DNA from: Tragulus kanchil | Taxonomy: Eukaryota > Chordata > Mammalia > Artiodactyla > Tragulidae | Reading direction: 5' to 3' | Assembly (NCBI GenBank): GCA_022376925.1 | Contig: JAIOJX010000024.1 | Location: forward strand, 168,671,608-168,735,607 | Length of the DNA stretch: 64,000 nt | Shown here: positions 46,418 through 56,761 of the stretch, piece by piece | Position numbering within the stretch: position 1 is the stretch's first letter | Layout of the letters: each line of letters starts with the position of its first letter | The notes under the pieces: generated by a model | Told to the model about the DNA's origin: nothing | The model's database searches: none | The model's input: the letters and a program-made list of their open reading frames with translations, nothing else | Position numbers and translations under genes: made by a program

Positions 46418-48596
46418 GATGTTCCTCTTTCATACCAGACATACAAAGAAGGTAGTGGAAAGAGAGGCGGAGAAAGCCACGCTCTTGTTTTCCTTCTCAG
46501 GGCTCGTACCTTTGGTAACCGGAAGCGTTATCGGGGGGCTCAAGCCGTCCTTCCTTCGGCTTCAGTCCTTTGCTCCTTTTTTCTGTTTTCTGTCCGGCTC
46601 GGCGTGCACGCGCGCTTGGACTCCTGGAAGGCCCGCTTGGCACTGACGGGGCGCCCGTGTGCACGCTAGCCCCTTGCTGCGCGGGGAGAGCTCACCGCGG
46701 GACTGGCCCTCTGCCGGAGGCGAGGCGGCCGGCGTGTCCTGCCGCGTCACTGACAGGGGCGGGGCCAGGCCTGGACCCTTGGGGCCCTGGGTGGGGTCCA
46801 GGCAGGCCATCCTTGAGCCAGAAATCTGTAATTTGACTTTAAAAGCTGCATGAATAATATATTTGCGTGTCTATATTTGTTATTAAAAATAAAACCAGCT
46901 TTCCCCAAATCTTCACAGTTGTGCTCCAGGAGGATGCGCTGTTTTTCTCTCTCCTCTGGCTCCGCACCAGCCCCCTGATGCACTGGTACAACGTGCGCAG
47001 TTTATTTTGACAGGAACTGTTACATAGTATTAACATGCTATTGTAACTACTGATGTCTCTCTGATTGCCAAACTGTCAGCTCGGCTAGGGTACGACATAC
47101 CATCTGTTTCCTTCACTGCTCTTGTCCCAGCAGTGAAGAAGGTGGGCTGTCAGTAGGTGTTTGTTGAATGAATCTACAAGAAGCCCAGGCATAGAAAGAA
47201 TCATGACATCATCCCCGTCCTCTTGGATTTGGTGATACAGTTGAATTTAGGGAGCGGAGCACCTTCTGTGTGCTGAGGTGGCTTCAGAAAGCTCCGTGAC
47301 CGAGGAGGGATGCTGTGGATGTGGCGGAGTGAGTGTTGACCCGGCAGGTCGCTTCACCTTTCTGAGCTGATTTTCTTCACTTGACATTTGTTGGCTGCCT
47401 CCTCTGGGTCACGCCCTGGGCCGGGAGCCAGGATCCTGACAGGGCCCGACAGAGGTGCCGTCCCCACCCTCACTCAGCTCCACAAGGAGGCCAGTGTAAA
47501 ACAAGCGATGTTCCTCTTTCATACCAGACATACAAAGAAGGTAGTGGAAAGAGAGGCGGAGAAAGCCACGCTCTTGTTTTCCTTCTCAGGGCTCGTACCT
47601 TTGGTAACCGGAAGCGTTATCGGGGGGCTCAAGCCGTCCTTCCTTCGGCTTCAGTCCTTTGCTCCTTTTTTCTGTTTTCTGTCCGGCTCGGCGTGCACGC
47701 GCGCTTGGACTCCTGGAAGGCCCGCTTGGCACTGACGGGGCGCCCGTGTGCACGCTAGCCCCTTGCTGCGCGGGGAGAGCTCACCGCGGGACTGGCCCTC
47801 TGCCGGAGGCGAGGCGGCCGGCGTGTCCTGCCGCGTCACTGACAGGGGCGGGGCCAGGCCTGGACCCTTGGGGCCCTGGGTGGGGTCCAGGCAGGCCATC
47901 CTTGAGCCAGAAATCTGTAATTTGACTTTAAAAGCTGCATGAATAATATATTTGCGTGTCTATATTTGTTATTAAAAATAAAACCAGCTTTCCCCAAATC
48001 TTCACAGTTGTGCTCCAGGAGGATGCGCTGTTTTTCTCTCTCCTCTGGCTCCGCACCAGCCCCCTGATGCACTGGTACAACGTGCGCAGTTTATTTTGAC
48101 AGGAACTGTTACATAGTATTAACATGCTATTGTAACTACTGATGTCTCTCTGATTGCCAAACTGTCAGCTCGGCTAGGGTACGACATACCATCTGTTTCC
48201 TTCACTGCTCTTGTCCCAGCAGTGAAGAAGGTGGGCTGTCAGTAGGTGTTTGTTGAATGAATCTACAAGAAGCCCAGGCATAGAAAGAATCATGACATCA
48301 TCCCCGTCCTCTTGGATTTGGTGATACAGTTGAATTTAGGGAGCGGAGCACCTTCTGTGTGCTGAGGTGGCTTCAGAAAGCTCCGTGACCGAGGAGGGAT
48401 GCTGTGGATGTGGCGGAGTGAGTGTTGACCCGGCAGGTCGCTTCACCTTTCTGAGCTGATTTTCTTCACTTGACATTTGTTGGCTGCCTCCTCTGGGTCA
48501 CGCCCTGGGCCGGGAGCCAGGATCCTGACAGGGCCCGACAGAGGTGCCGTCCCCACCCTCACTCAGCTCCACAAGGAGGCCAGTGGTAAAACAAGC
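46418..48596 (+). repeat. Direct duplication, shift 1089
   Basis: Copy 1 is 46418-47506 and copy 2 is 47507-48596, directly abutting. The one obvious difference is at the ends (AGTGTAAAAC versus AGTGGTAAAAC). Confidence 0.97.
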
Positions 48597-49133
48597 CGTC
48601 GTAATAAAGTCAAGCAGAGTTCTGGCCGAGGGGTGTGCCATGGGCGGGGAATGACTCAGACCTCCCTGGGGGTCTGCCCAAATCCCCCTGAGGAACTGAA
48701 GCTTACGTTCTATTGTTTTAGTTTTTAATTGAAGCATAAGTTTCTGCTGCCCAGCACCGTGGATCAGCCACGTGTGCACGCGCGTCACCTCCCTCTCGAG
48801 CCTGCCTCCCACTCACCCGCCTCCCTCCCTCGAGGTCGTCAGAGCGCCAGGCTGAGGGAGCTCAGCTCGAGACTGGAGGAGGAGCTGGCTAGCCGTCAGC
48901 CGGAGGAAGGGGGCAGCGTGCTCTGAGCAGAGGACACAGCGTCAGGTGCGGCCCGGGAGCTGGAAGGGGTCCCGGAGGCGGGAGCCCGGAGGCTGGGCCG
49001 CGAGGGCAGGCTGCTGCTGCTGAGGGTGGCAGACGCCAGACTGAATTGGAACCTGACCCTCGAAGGGAAGCACTGGAGCCTGTGAAGTAGCCAGGGCGGA
49101 GCTGCTTAGGGAGGTCCCCGCGGCCGTGTGTAC

Positions 49134-51376
49134 GGAGAAGGGTCAAAGTGGACTGCGGCGGGACGTGGGCCGCAGGCGGGGGGAGCAGATGGATGCTCAG
49201 GACTGGATTGATGGGCGCGGAAGAGACAAGGAAGAGGAGATGTCAAGCATGGCTCCCTGCTCTCTCGGCCAAATTCCTGAAGTTGGAAATTCCAGAGGAG
49301 AAGCTGTTTGGCAGGAAAGAGGATGAGTGTGCTTCTGCCTTTTGAGATTCCTGATTCCGCAAGGTAGAGATGTTGGTTCAGCAGTGGAGCCCTCGAGGAA
49401 CAAACTCTAGGTCAAAAGTTGGGTTTAGGGGTCTTCGGGATGTGGATTATAGTGAAAACTCTGGAGGGGATGAGTTTCTCCCAGGAAGAATGTATAGTGT
49501 AAGAAAAGAAGTGGTAAGACAGGATCTGGTGACGTGCCATTCTTTCAGGCAGAGGAAGAAGAACTGCCAAAAGAAACCAAGAAGGAGTAGTCAGAGAAGC
49601 AGGAGAAAAACCGTCTGTGTTGCTGGACGCGGTGACTTCTCAGGCCTCGCTCAGGCCTGGCAGTCTGCGGTCCTGCAGAGCTGGGACGAGCCAGGTCTCC
49701 AGAGCAGAGCACACAGAGAGGCCGTGGGAACAGAGAAGGGCATTTCAAGTGGCATTACTGTATCAGCCAGGGTCCCCACCAGAAACAGAGGACACACTCA
49801 AACTGAGTGATCTGAGGGAATTTGAATAAAGAGGCTGTTTACAAACTTCCAGGGAGGATCTGAGGAGCCCACCCAGGCAGAAATGTGGCACCAGCCACCC
49901 AGGGACCCTTCACCAGCCCCAGGCCTGACGTCGGCCAGGCAGGGACGGGGCCGCCATGGAGAGGCCGTCCTGGCGGGCAGTGTGGCCTTCTGCAGCAGCC
50001 TGCCTCTGCCCCTGCCCTCCAGTTTCCGTCCAGCGCCTCCTGTTGGCCAAACAGGCCATAGAGCACGGGAGCCGTTGATGCTGTGCTCGCGCATCATCTT
50101 CCTGGGCGCAGAGCCGGGCGGGAGTGAGGAGGCAGGGACCAAGAAGATACTCAGGAAGAGTTATCTCAGAACATGGAAGTCCATGAATAAGGAAGTATGT
50201 TAATTTCTGATCGCTGCTGTTACAGATGCAGGTGCCTGAACATGAAATGAGTTATGCCGTGTAGGAGAAGGGTCAAAGTGGACTGCGGCGGGACGTGGGC
50301 CGCAGGCGGGAGCAGATGGATGCTCAGGACTGGATTGATGGGCGCGGAAGAGACAAGGAAGAGGAGATGTCAAGCATGGCTCCCTGCTCTCTCGGCCAAA
50401 TTCCTGAAGTTGGAAATTCCAGAGGAGAAGCTGTTTGGCAGGAAAGAGGATGAGTGTGCTTCTGCCTTTTGAGATTCCTGATTCCGCAAGGTAGAGATGT
50501 TGGTTCAGCAGTGGAGCCCTCGAGGAACAAACTCTAGGTCAAAAGTTGGGTTTAGGGGTCTTGGGATGTGGATTATAGTGAAAACTCTGGAGGGGATGAG
50601 TTTCTCCCAGGAAGAATGTATAGTGTAAGAAAAGAAGTGGTAAGACAGGATCTGGTGACGTGCCATTCTTTCAGGCAGAGGAAGAAGAACTGCCAAAAGA
50701 AACCAAGAAGGAGTAGTCAGAGAAGCAGGAGAAAAACCGTCTGTGTTGCTGGACGCGGTGACTTCTCAGGCCTCGCTCAGGCCTGGCAGTCTGCGGTCCT
50801 GCAGAGCTGGGACGAGCCAGGTCTCCAGAGCAGAGCACACAGAGAGGCCGTGGGAACAGAGAAGGGCATTTCAAGTGGCATTACTGTATCAGCCAGGGTC
50901 CCCACCAGAAACAGAGGACACACTCAAACTGAGTGATCTGAGGGAATTTGAATAAAGAGGCTGTTTACAAACTTCCAGGGAGGATCTGAGGAGCCCACCC
51001 AGGCAGAAATGTGGCACCAGCCACCCAGGGACCCTTCACCAGCCCCAGGCCTGACGTCGGCCAGGCAGGGACGGGGCCGCCATGGAGAGGCCGTCCTGGC
51101 GGGCAGTGTGGCCTTCTGCAGCAGCCTGCCTCTGCCCCTGCCCTCCAGTTTCCGTCCAGCGCCTCCTGTTGGCCAAACAGGCCATAGAGCACGGGAGCCG
51201 TTGATGCTGTGCTCGCGCATCATCTTCCTGGGCGCAGAGCCGGGCGGGGAGTGAGGGGAGGGCAGGGACCAAGAAGATACTCAGGAAGAGTTATCTCAGA
51301 ACATGGAAGTCCATGAATAAGGAAGTATGTTAATTTCTGATCGCTGCTGTTACAGATGCAGGTGCCTGAACATGAA
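49134..51376 (+). repeat. Direct duplication, shift about 1130
   Basis: Copy 1 is 49134-50246 and copy 2 is 50264-51376, with 17 unmatched bases between. G-run lengths differ (GCGGGGGGAG versus GCGGGAG; CTTCGGGATG versus CTTGGGATG; GCGGGAGTG versus GCGGGGAGTG). Confidence 0.97.
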
Positions 51377-51830
51377 TTTATTATGACCCTGTTAGGACGT
51401 TGGAAGCCCAGAGCCGACTTCACTGGGCTCAGACCAGCGTGTCAGCGGGGCTGCATTCCTTCCTAAGGCTCTGGGGGTCCAGCCCCAGGCCTGCTCCAGC
51501 GTCTCGAGGCCGCCCACACTGCTTGGCTCTCGGGCCCCTTCCTCTGTCTGCAGAGCCTGCGGCAGCAGCAGGAGGAACGTCCCTCTGTTCAAATGCCTCT
51601 GCCGTCACTCCCCATTCTCTGGCTCTTCTGCCTTCCTTTTCCATCTTGTAAGAGCTTTTCTGATTACCGTAAGCCCACCCAGAGAGTCTCGGGTAGTCTC
51701 CCTAGTTTACGATCCTTGCTTGAACCACACCCAGTCCCTTTTGCCATGTACAGCACCATCCCAGATTCTGGGGGTTCACGTGTGGACATCTTTAGGGTAC
51801 CATTATTCACAGAGAGTGAATGAGCCATTT
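51330..51830 (+). mobile_element. Ancient mammalian interspersed repeat, family not named with certainty
   Basis: GTTAATTTCTGATCGCTGCT, GTGTCAGCGGGGCTGCATTC, TCGAGGCCGCCCACACTGCT, then GATTACCGTAAGCCCACCCA and ACGTGTGGACATCTTTAGGG follow the order of a common old mammalian repeat. The start also appears at 50200-50246 because of duplication. Confidence 0.55.
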
Positions 51831-52206
51831 TGGCTGGGTTGGAGGGCTTCCTTGGGAAAGCTATGAAGACAGAAAACAGAAAGGGCAGATCAGCACCAAA
51901 CAGTGGGCGCTTGGGATGCTAGACTGAGTGAATTTCATCATGTGGACTTGACCATGGAAGTGGCTCGTCTGCAGTATGAGGAAAGATGATCTCACTGTGG
52001 TGCTCTGGTAGCTCAGGGAGAAGAATAGAGTCCTCTCAGGATGCAGTGAGAGCACTCCAGGTTCAGAGGAACAAGACTGACAGGAAGGAATGGTGAGGAA
52101 ACTGTCAGGCAGTGCAAATCCACAGGAAGTGGTAACCAGCGAGACAGGATAAGAAAGGGAAGAAACTCAGCTGATGCACGTTTTGGAAGTGACTGACTGT
52201 CAACTG

Positions 52207-52425
52207 GGCTTCCTCATTGGCTGGCTGGTGGGGAAGAACCCGCCTGTCCGTGCGGGAGACGCAGGAGACGGGGGCTTGACCCCTGTACGGGGAAGATCCC
52301 TGGAGGAGAAAACGGCAGCACATCACAGTCTTCTTGCCTGGAGAATCTCACAGACAGAGGAACCTGGCCAGCGACGGTCCACTGGGTCACAAAGAGTTGA
52401 ATGTGACTACAGCAACGTAACATGC
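52207..52425 (+). mobile_element. Bov-tA SINE, diverged
   Basis: GGGCTTCCTCATTGGCTGGC head, GACCCCTGTACGGGGAAGAT, CTTCTTGCCTGGAGAATCTC, GGGTCACAAAGAGTTGAATG. It is older than the other Bov-tA copies. Confidence 0.85.
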
Positions 52426-52861
52426 ATAAAGAATTAGGGACATTGGTTTAAGAAACAAAATGTGACTAGAAAGAGAATGGGAGATGAAAAAAAGAAGAAC
52501 GAAGGGGAGAAGAGTGGAGAGAGTAGCCAGGATTTTAAACTCTGACTTAGTTTGACTGCAAGAGACTTTCTAGACAACGCTTTCTCACACGGGCAGTGCA
52601 GACTCTCTTGAATGAGCCCCATTTTGTATTCTTCACGTCACTCGTCCTCTGGAAAGCCACAAGTCTGCTCCTTACAGCTGCCTCACAATTAGTGCATTGT
52701 TGCTCAGCGGTGTCCGCTGTGGAAAGTGGAGGGGCCGAGTGGTGTGGTGGGAGGGCGCTCAGCCCACGGGGGCTCTGCGGGCTGGCGCCTCCAGCAAAGC
52801 GCTCAGCCACTTGTGAAACCCTGTGCCTCGGACTGGGACTTGCACTCACAGTATTTTAACT

Positions 52862-53350
52862 GGGATCACACACCTGGTCTCGGGTCGTAACGCAGCCCAG
52901 GTTCTTGATGTCTCATCACAGAAAGAATTCAGTGAGAGGCAAAGTGATAGGTGAGAAGTGAATTTATTTAGAGAGAAACACACTTCACAGCGTGGGCCAT
53001 CTTAGGAGACAAACGCAGCGCCAGGGTATGGGGTTGTCCGTTTTTATAGCAGTGGGTTATGTCCTAGGCGAAGGGGGCGGGGGGGCATGTTCCAGCTGTT
53101 CGGAGAGAGGGCAGAGATTTCCAGGAGCCGGGCCACCACCCGCGTTTTGGCCGTTGCTGTGCGGCCTCAGGACTGTCGTGGCTCCTGTGGGTGTGTCCTC
53201 TAGATGCTGACGTGTTGCAGTGGCCATATAACGTCTCATGTCTGCAGGAGGCCTTCTGCTACCTGGGACCTTGTCAGTTCCAACCAATTTCTGTCCTGTC
53301 CTATGGCTCTGTCATTCTTTTAAAAGTCGTGACCTGCCCCCTTGCCTCCC
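52862..53350. mobile_element. Ruminant LTR-like element
   Basis: GAATTCAGTGAGAGGCAAAG, TGATAGGTGAGAAGTGAATT, TTTTTATAGCAGTGGGTTAT, GGGTGTGTCCTCTAGATGCT and CTGTCCTATGGCTCTGTCAT follow the order of a known class of ruminant solo LTRs. A second, shorter relative is at 59890-60260. Orientation was not decided. Confidence 0.6.
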
Positions 53351-53696
53351 GTTTCACTTGGGCCCCGGAACCTTCATCTGTAAAACGGGACGTCCATATC
53401 TGTCCCAGGCTTCCTTTCCAGGTCACTGTAAAGAACTAAATCAGTGAGATATGTATATGACAATACTTTGTAAACAGTCAGGCTGCTCTGCAAATGAAGG
53501 TAGTATGACTTATTTTGTTGAGTTATGCGTCCAGCAGAGAGACTCCACAGGCAGATCGTGTAGCCCTGTCTCCTGCTGATGAGTTCTGTTTCCCAAAAGG
53601 AGGTAACAGACTTTCTTTCTTCTTCAGTATTCTGAAGTCCCGGGAAGCTGCTGCCAGTAAACGTTCATGACCCATGAGAAAGGCACCTGAGAGACC

Positions 53697-53822
53697 ATGG
53701 CACTCCCTTTTCAGAAAGAGCTGGAGAAATACAAGAACATCGACGAAGATGAGCTTCTTGGCAAACTCTCAGAAGAGGAACTGAAACAGTTGGAAAATGT
53801 TCTGGATGACCTAGATCCCGAG
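53697..53822 (+). CDS. TMOD2: TMOD2 coding exon 1 (residues 1-42)
   Basis: Neuronal tropomodulin caps actin-filament pointed ends together with tropomyosin. The exon begins after a polypyrimidine-CAG acceptor ending at 53627, so 53628-53696 is 5'UTR. The ATG at 53697 sits in a good Kozak context (GAGACCATGG). The 42 codons start MALPFQKELEKYKNIDEDEL and end in DLDPE before a GTTAGT donor. This is the first tropomyosin-binding helix of tropomodulins. The KNIDEDELLGKLSEEEL stretch identifies TMOD2 rather than TMOD3, which differs at several of these positions. It splices in phase 0 to 55641. Confidence 0.97.
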
Positions 53823-54129
53823 GTTAGTGGCCTGGAACTGGATCAGGTGGTTAGTGATAAGGTGGGATGAATGGTGTAGCATAATCCTGAAGCAATAGCA
53901 TAGAAGCCCTGAGCTCCAAATGCAGGTTCTATGTTCTTCCCTGGTTGGTTCTGAGTCACTCATTTTATAAACCGTGGAGAACCTCAGGAGCCACATATTT
54001 CATTCGGCAATTGTATTTCTCAAAAATCAGTTTAATGTAAATGTGGGAAAATATTTTGCATTGACTAAAGAAGGACTACATGGACTTGGAGAAAAAGAAA
54101 GGAAAGAGAGAGAGGGAGCAAATATGACC

Positions 54130-54310
54130 AAGTGTCTTCTATGAGTCGTACACTCTGCTGGACCCAGAAGCCCTTGAGATAAATCATATCATCCCCGTGT
54201 CACAAGTAAGGGAACAGACCAGGAGAAGTCATTTGTATAAGATTCCATGCTGGTAAATGTCAGAGATGGTATTTCAACCAAGTCTCTAACCCCTAAAGCA
54301 GATCATTTTA
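54130..54310 (+). mobile_element. MIR-type fragment
   Basis: TCATATCATCCCCGTGTCAC, AAGTAAGGGAACAGACCAGG and TTCCATGCTGGTAAATGTCA follow the MIR core order, in the first TMOD2 intron. Confidence 0.6.
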
Positions 54311-54727
54311 TATCTCATTTCTTTAACATGTATAAACAAGTTAAAATCTTTGATGATCTCACAATAATGGATAGATTAGCTATAACTATAATATTAAATA
54401 AATTTAAATGGAGCATCTCATGTTTTTATGAGCTCTTAAAAAGGTCAGTAGCTTGTTACAATGTTTGTTTAGCACGTACTTTCTTCAGCCCTGGTAGTAT
54501 TATCTCAAACTTAGAGTCAGAGACATCTAAAGTAGTGATTTTACTCTAAATAAAAAACCTCACTAAAAATATTCATATGATATTCTATTTTGCCAGATAA
54601 TTTGGACATTGTTTTTAGTTAAAAAAATACACTTAAGAAACTTAATCAAGCAGATATCACCAGCTATCATAATATTAACCTACCAGCTTGGATGTTTCCC
54701 AGGAGATGGTTAGGAATGAGAGAATGT

Positions 54728-55262
54728 GGGGACTTCCTTGGCATCTCTGTGGTTAAGAATCTGCCTTCCAGGGCTTCCCCTGGTGGTCCAGTGGGTAAGG
54801 ACACCGCCTTGCAGTGCAAGGGGCGCCGGTTCGAGCCCTGGCCTGGGAAGATCCCACGTGCCGCGGAGCGGCTGGACCGATGTGTCCAATCACCAAGCCG
54901 GAGCTCTGGAGCGCATGCGCCCACAGCCGGTGCTCTTTGACGACAGACGCCACCGCGATGGGAGGCCCGCAGGAGCCAAAGAACAAAGACGGATGAAAAT
55001 AGACAAATGAAAGACCAACAGAAGTGGCCCGCCTGCTCCCCTCCTTCCCCAACCCGACCCCCGTCCAAAAATAAATAAATAAATAAATCTTTAAAAAAAA
55101 AAAAAAAAAAAGAATCTGCCTTCCAGTGCAGCGCACATGGGTTCTACTCCTGGTTGGGAAACGAGGATTCTACAGGCTGTGGAGCAACTAAGCCCACGCG
55201 CCACAACCAGAAAAGCCCACACGGCACAACAGAGACCAGCGCAGCCCAAAAAGGTTTTAAAT
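54728..55262 (+). mobile_element. Old CHR-type SINE split by a young insertion
   Basis: The host head GGGGACTTCCTTGGCATCTC is at 54728-54771. It resumes at 55127 (TGCAGCGCACATGGGTTCTA) and ends near 55262 after CAGCCCAAAAAGG. The intervening 54772-55109 is the young CHR-like SINE. Confidence 0.88.
54772..55109 (+). mobile_element. Young CHR-like SINE nested in a CHR SINE, 17-bp TSD
   Basis: GGCTTCCCCTGGTGGTCCAG head, CCGGTTCGAGCCCTGGCCTG, GCATGCGCCCACAGCCGGTG, CGGATGAAAATAGACAAATG, pyrimidine stretch, (AAAT)n-CTTT-A(n). The perfect target duplication AAGAATCTGCCTTCCAG is at 54755-54771 and 55110-55126. Confidence 0.96.
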
Positions 55263-55640
55263 TTGCTTAAACAAGAGAAAAGATAGAAGAAAAAATTTAA
55301 AAAAAAAAAAGAGATAAGAGGGTGTGGCCGTATTGGTTCTTCCGTCTGCCTGCCTGGGAGCGCCTTGGGTTCCGACCTGACCAAGGCCAAGTGGGATCTG
55401 GGAGAGAAAAGGCCGTGCAGGGCGGCTGGCCTTTGCCGCCCGCTCTGGAAGACAGCGGCGGGAGGGCGAGGCAGCCCAGCGCCAGCCGCCTCCCGGCTGC
55501 CCAGCCTCAGCCGGCGAGTATCCGCCAGCGCCCCGCCCTCCGCCCTGCACACCGCGCACCGCAGGCAGGGCAGGGCAGGGGAGGGGAGGGAGGGCACGAG
55601 CGTCCGCCAGCCGCCCTCCCACTCGCACCTGTCTCCTCAG

Positions 55641-55797
55641 AGCGCCCTGCTGCCCGCCGGATTTCGACAGAAAGACCAAACGCAGAAAGCCGCCACCGGC
55701 CCGTTTGACCGCGAGCACCTCCTTATGTACCTGGAGAAGGAGGCTTTGGAACAGAAAGACAGGGAAGACTTCGTGCCCTTCACCGGAGAGAAGAAAG
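55641..55797 (+). CDS. TMOD2: TMOD2 coding exon 2 (residues 43-95)
   Basis: The exon opens in phase 0 with SALLPAGFRQKDQTQKAAT, runs through GPFDREHLLMYLEKEALEQ, and ends in FTGEKK plus the first base of a Gly codon before GTAAGG. It covers the first actin-binding region of tropomodulins: the GPFDREHL motif and the amphipathic helix after it. The 157-bp length leaves phase 1, which matches the acceptor at 62012. Residues agree with TMOD2 (DREDFVPFTGEKKG) rather than TMOD3 (DREDYVPYTG). No frameshift or stop is seen. Confidence 0.97.
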
Positions 55798-56029
55798 GTA
55801 AGGACCACAGAAAGTATCTGGGAACATAGGTACCCCTGTCGTGGAGGGTCAGGTGAGGGAACTGGCCTCAGAGTGGGAAGTCAGCCTGAACTGGATTCAG
55901 TAGGACTAAACAGCATCGCAGCTGGTGGCCGTGTGTGGTGTGCGCGCGCACTTGTCCATACCCACAGGCTATACACCACCACCAGTGAGCCCTTCATGCA
56001 GCTACCAGTGACCCAGTATCATTCCTTTT

Positions 56030-56490
56030 TATGACCAAGTAATATTCCACTGTGTATAATCCACATCTTCTATATTGATTCATCTGTTGATGGATATTTA
56101 AGTTGATCGACCTAGAGTCTGTCATAGAGAGTGACGTAAGAGAAAAACAAAATATTGATACATACATGTGGAATCTAGAAAGATGGTACAGATGAACCCA
56201 TTTGCCGGGCAGGAGACACAGACACAGAGAGTGGACACGTGGGCGTGGCGGGGAGGGAGGGAGGGCGAGCTGGGCTGTTGAGATGGACGCACGTGCTCCG
56301 CCGTGGGTGAAGCGGATGCCGGGGGAACCTACTGCTCGGGAAGCTTGGCCCGGTGCTCCGGGGTCACCCAGACCGTGGGATGGGGGAGGGAGGAGGGCGA
56401 AGAGGGAGGGGCGGGTACGTATAGCTAATTCACTGTATTGTACAGTATTGTACAACAGCTGTACCCGACTTTAAACGAAGAGTGAGTGCC
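56030..56490. mobile_element. L1 LINE fragments, mixed orientation
   Basis: AGTAATATTCCACTGTGTAT and TTCATCTGTTGATGGATATT (56037-56100) are L1 read on the minus strand. CATACATGTGGAATCTAGAAAG onward (56161-56470, ending near ATAGCTAATTCACTGTATTG) is an L1 3'UTR on the plus strand. An inversion during insertion (twin priming) would explain the head-to-head order. Confidence 0.75.
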
Positions 56491-56761
56491 AGTGTGATCT
56501 GTAGATTTGGGGTGATGGTGATGTCCTTTTAGGTTCAGCAGTTGTAGCAAACGCACACGGGGTTGTGGGCTGTTGTCGGAGGGGAGGGTGTGAGTGCAGT
56601 GATCAGGGGGACGAGGACACTCTGTACTTTCCGCCGCTAACCAAAGCCGTTCCAAAAACCAAGGTTTATTAATTTAAAAAAAGAACCATGGAAGAATATG
56701 TAGGCTACCAATATAGAGAACAAACTGGTGGTCACCAGAAGGGAAAGAAAGGAGAGGAAGG

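Larger units (their letters stand above)
18788..53627. other. LYSMD2-TMOD2 interval (intergenic plus probable TMOD2 5' region)
   Basis: This is 34.8 kb without a recognisable coding exon; about 11 kb of it is accounted for by the ~1.1 kb direct duplications. It contains L2, young CHR-like SINEs, an old L1, a BovB piece, a retroviral gag remnant, Bov-tA copies, L1 3' ends, an LTR-like element, a second CpG island and a CTCF-type motif, each listed separately. TMOD2 should have a noncoding first exon upstream of 53628. The CpG island at 38-39 kb and the one at 18-19 kb are the two candidates. I see nothing recognisable in 43560-44220, 44590-45230, 46000-46410, 48600-49130 and 51830-52200. Confidence 0.7.
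53823..55640 (+). other. TMOD2: TMOD2 intron after coding exon 1
   Basis: GTTAGT donor at 53823 and CTCCTCAG acceptor ending at 55640. It contains a MIR-like piece (about 54130-54310), an AT-rich stretch, a young CHR-like SINE inserted in an older CHR SINE (54728-55262), and a GC-rich segment (55320-55640) just before the next exon. No duplication seam is visible here. Confidence 0.9.

Noticed and set aside
1424..55136. Many similar 60-180 codon ORFs with shared peptides on both strands, resembling a gene family
   Set aside because: They lie within CHR-like and Bov-tA SINEs; the shared peptides come from the SINE sequence.
55322..55829. 154-codon ORF containing TMOD2 exon 2 as a single-exon gene
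   Set aside because: It reads intron on both sides of the exon; the acceptor at 55640 and donor at 55798 and the TMOD2 similarity define the true exon.
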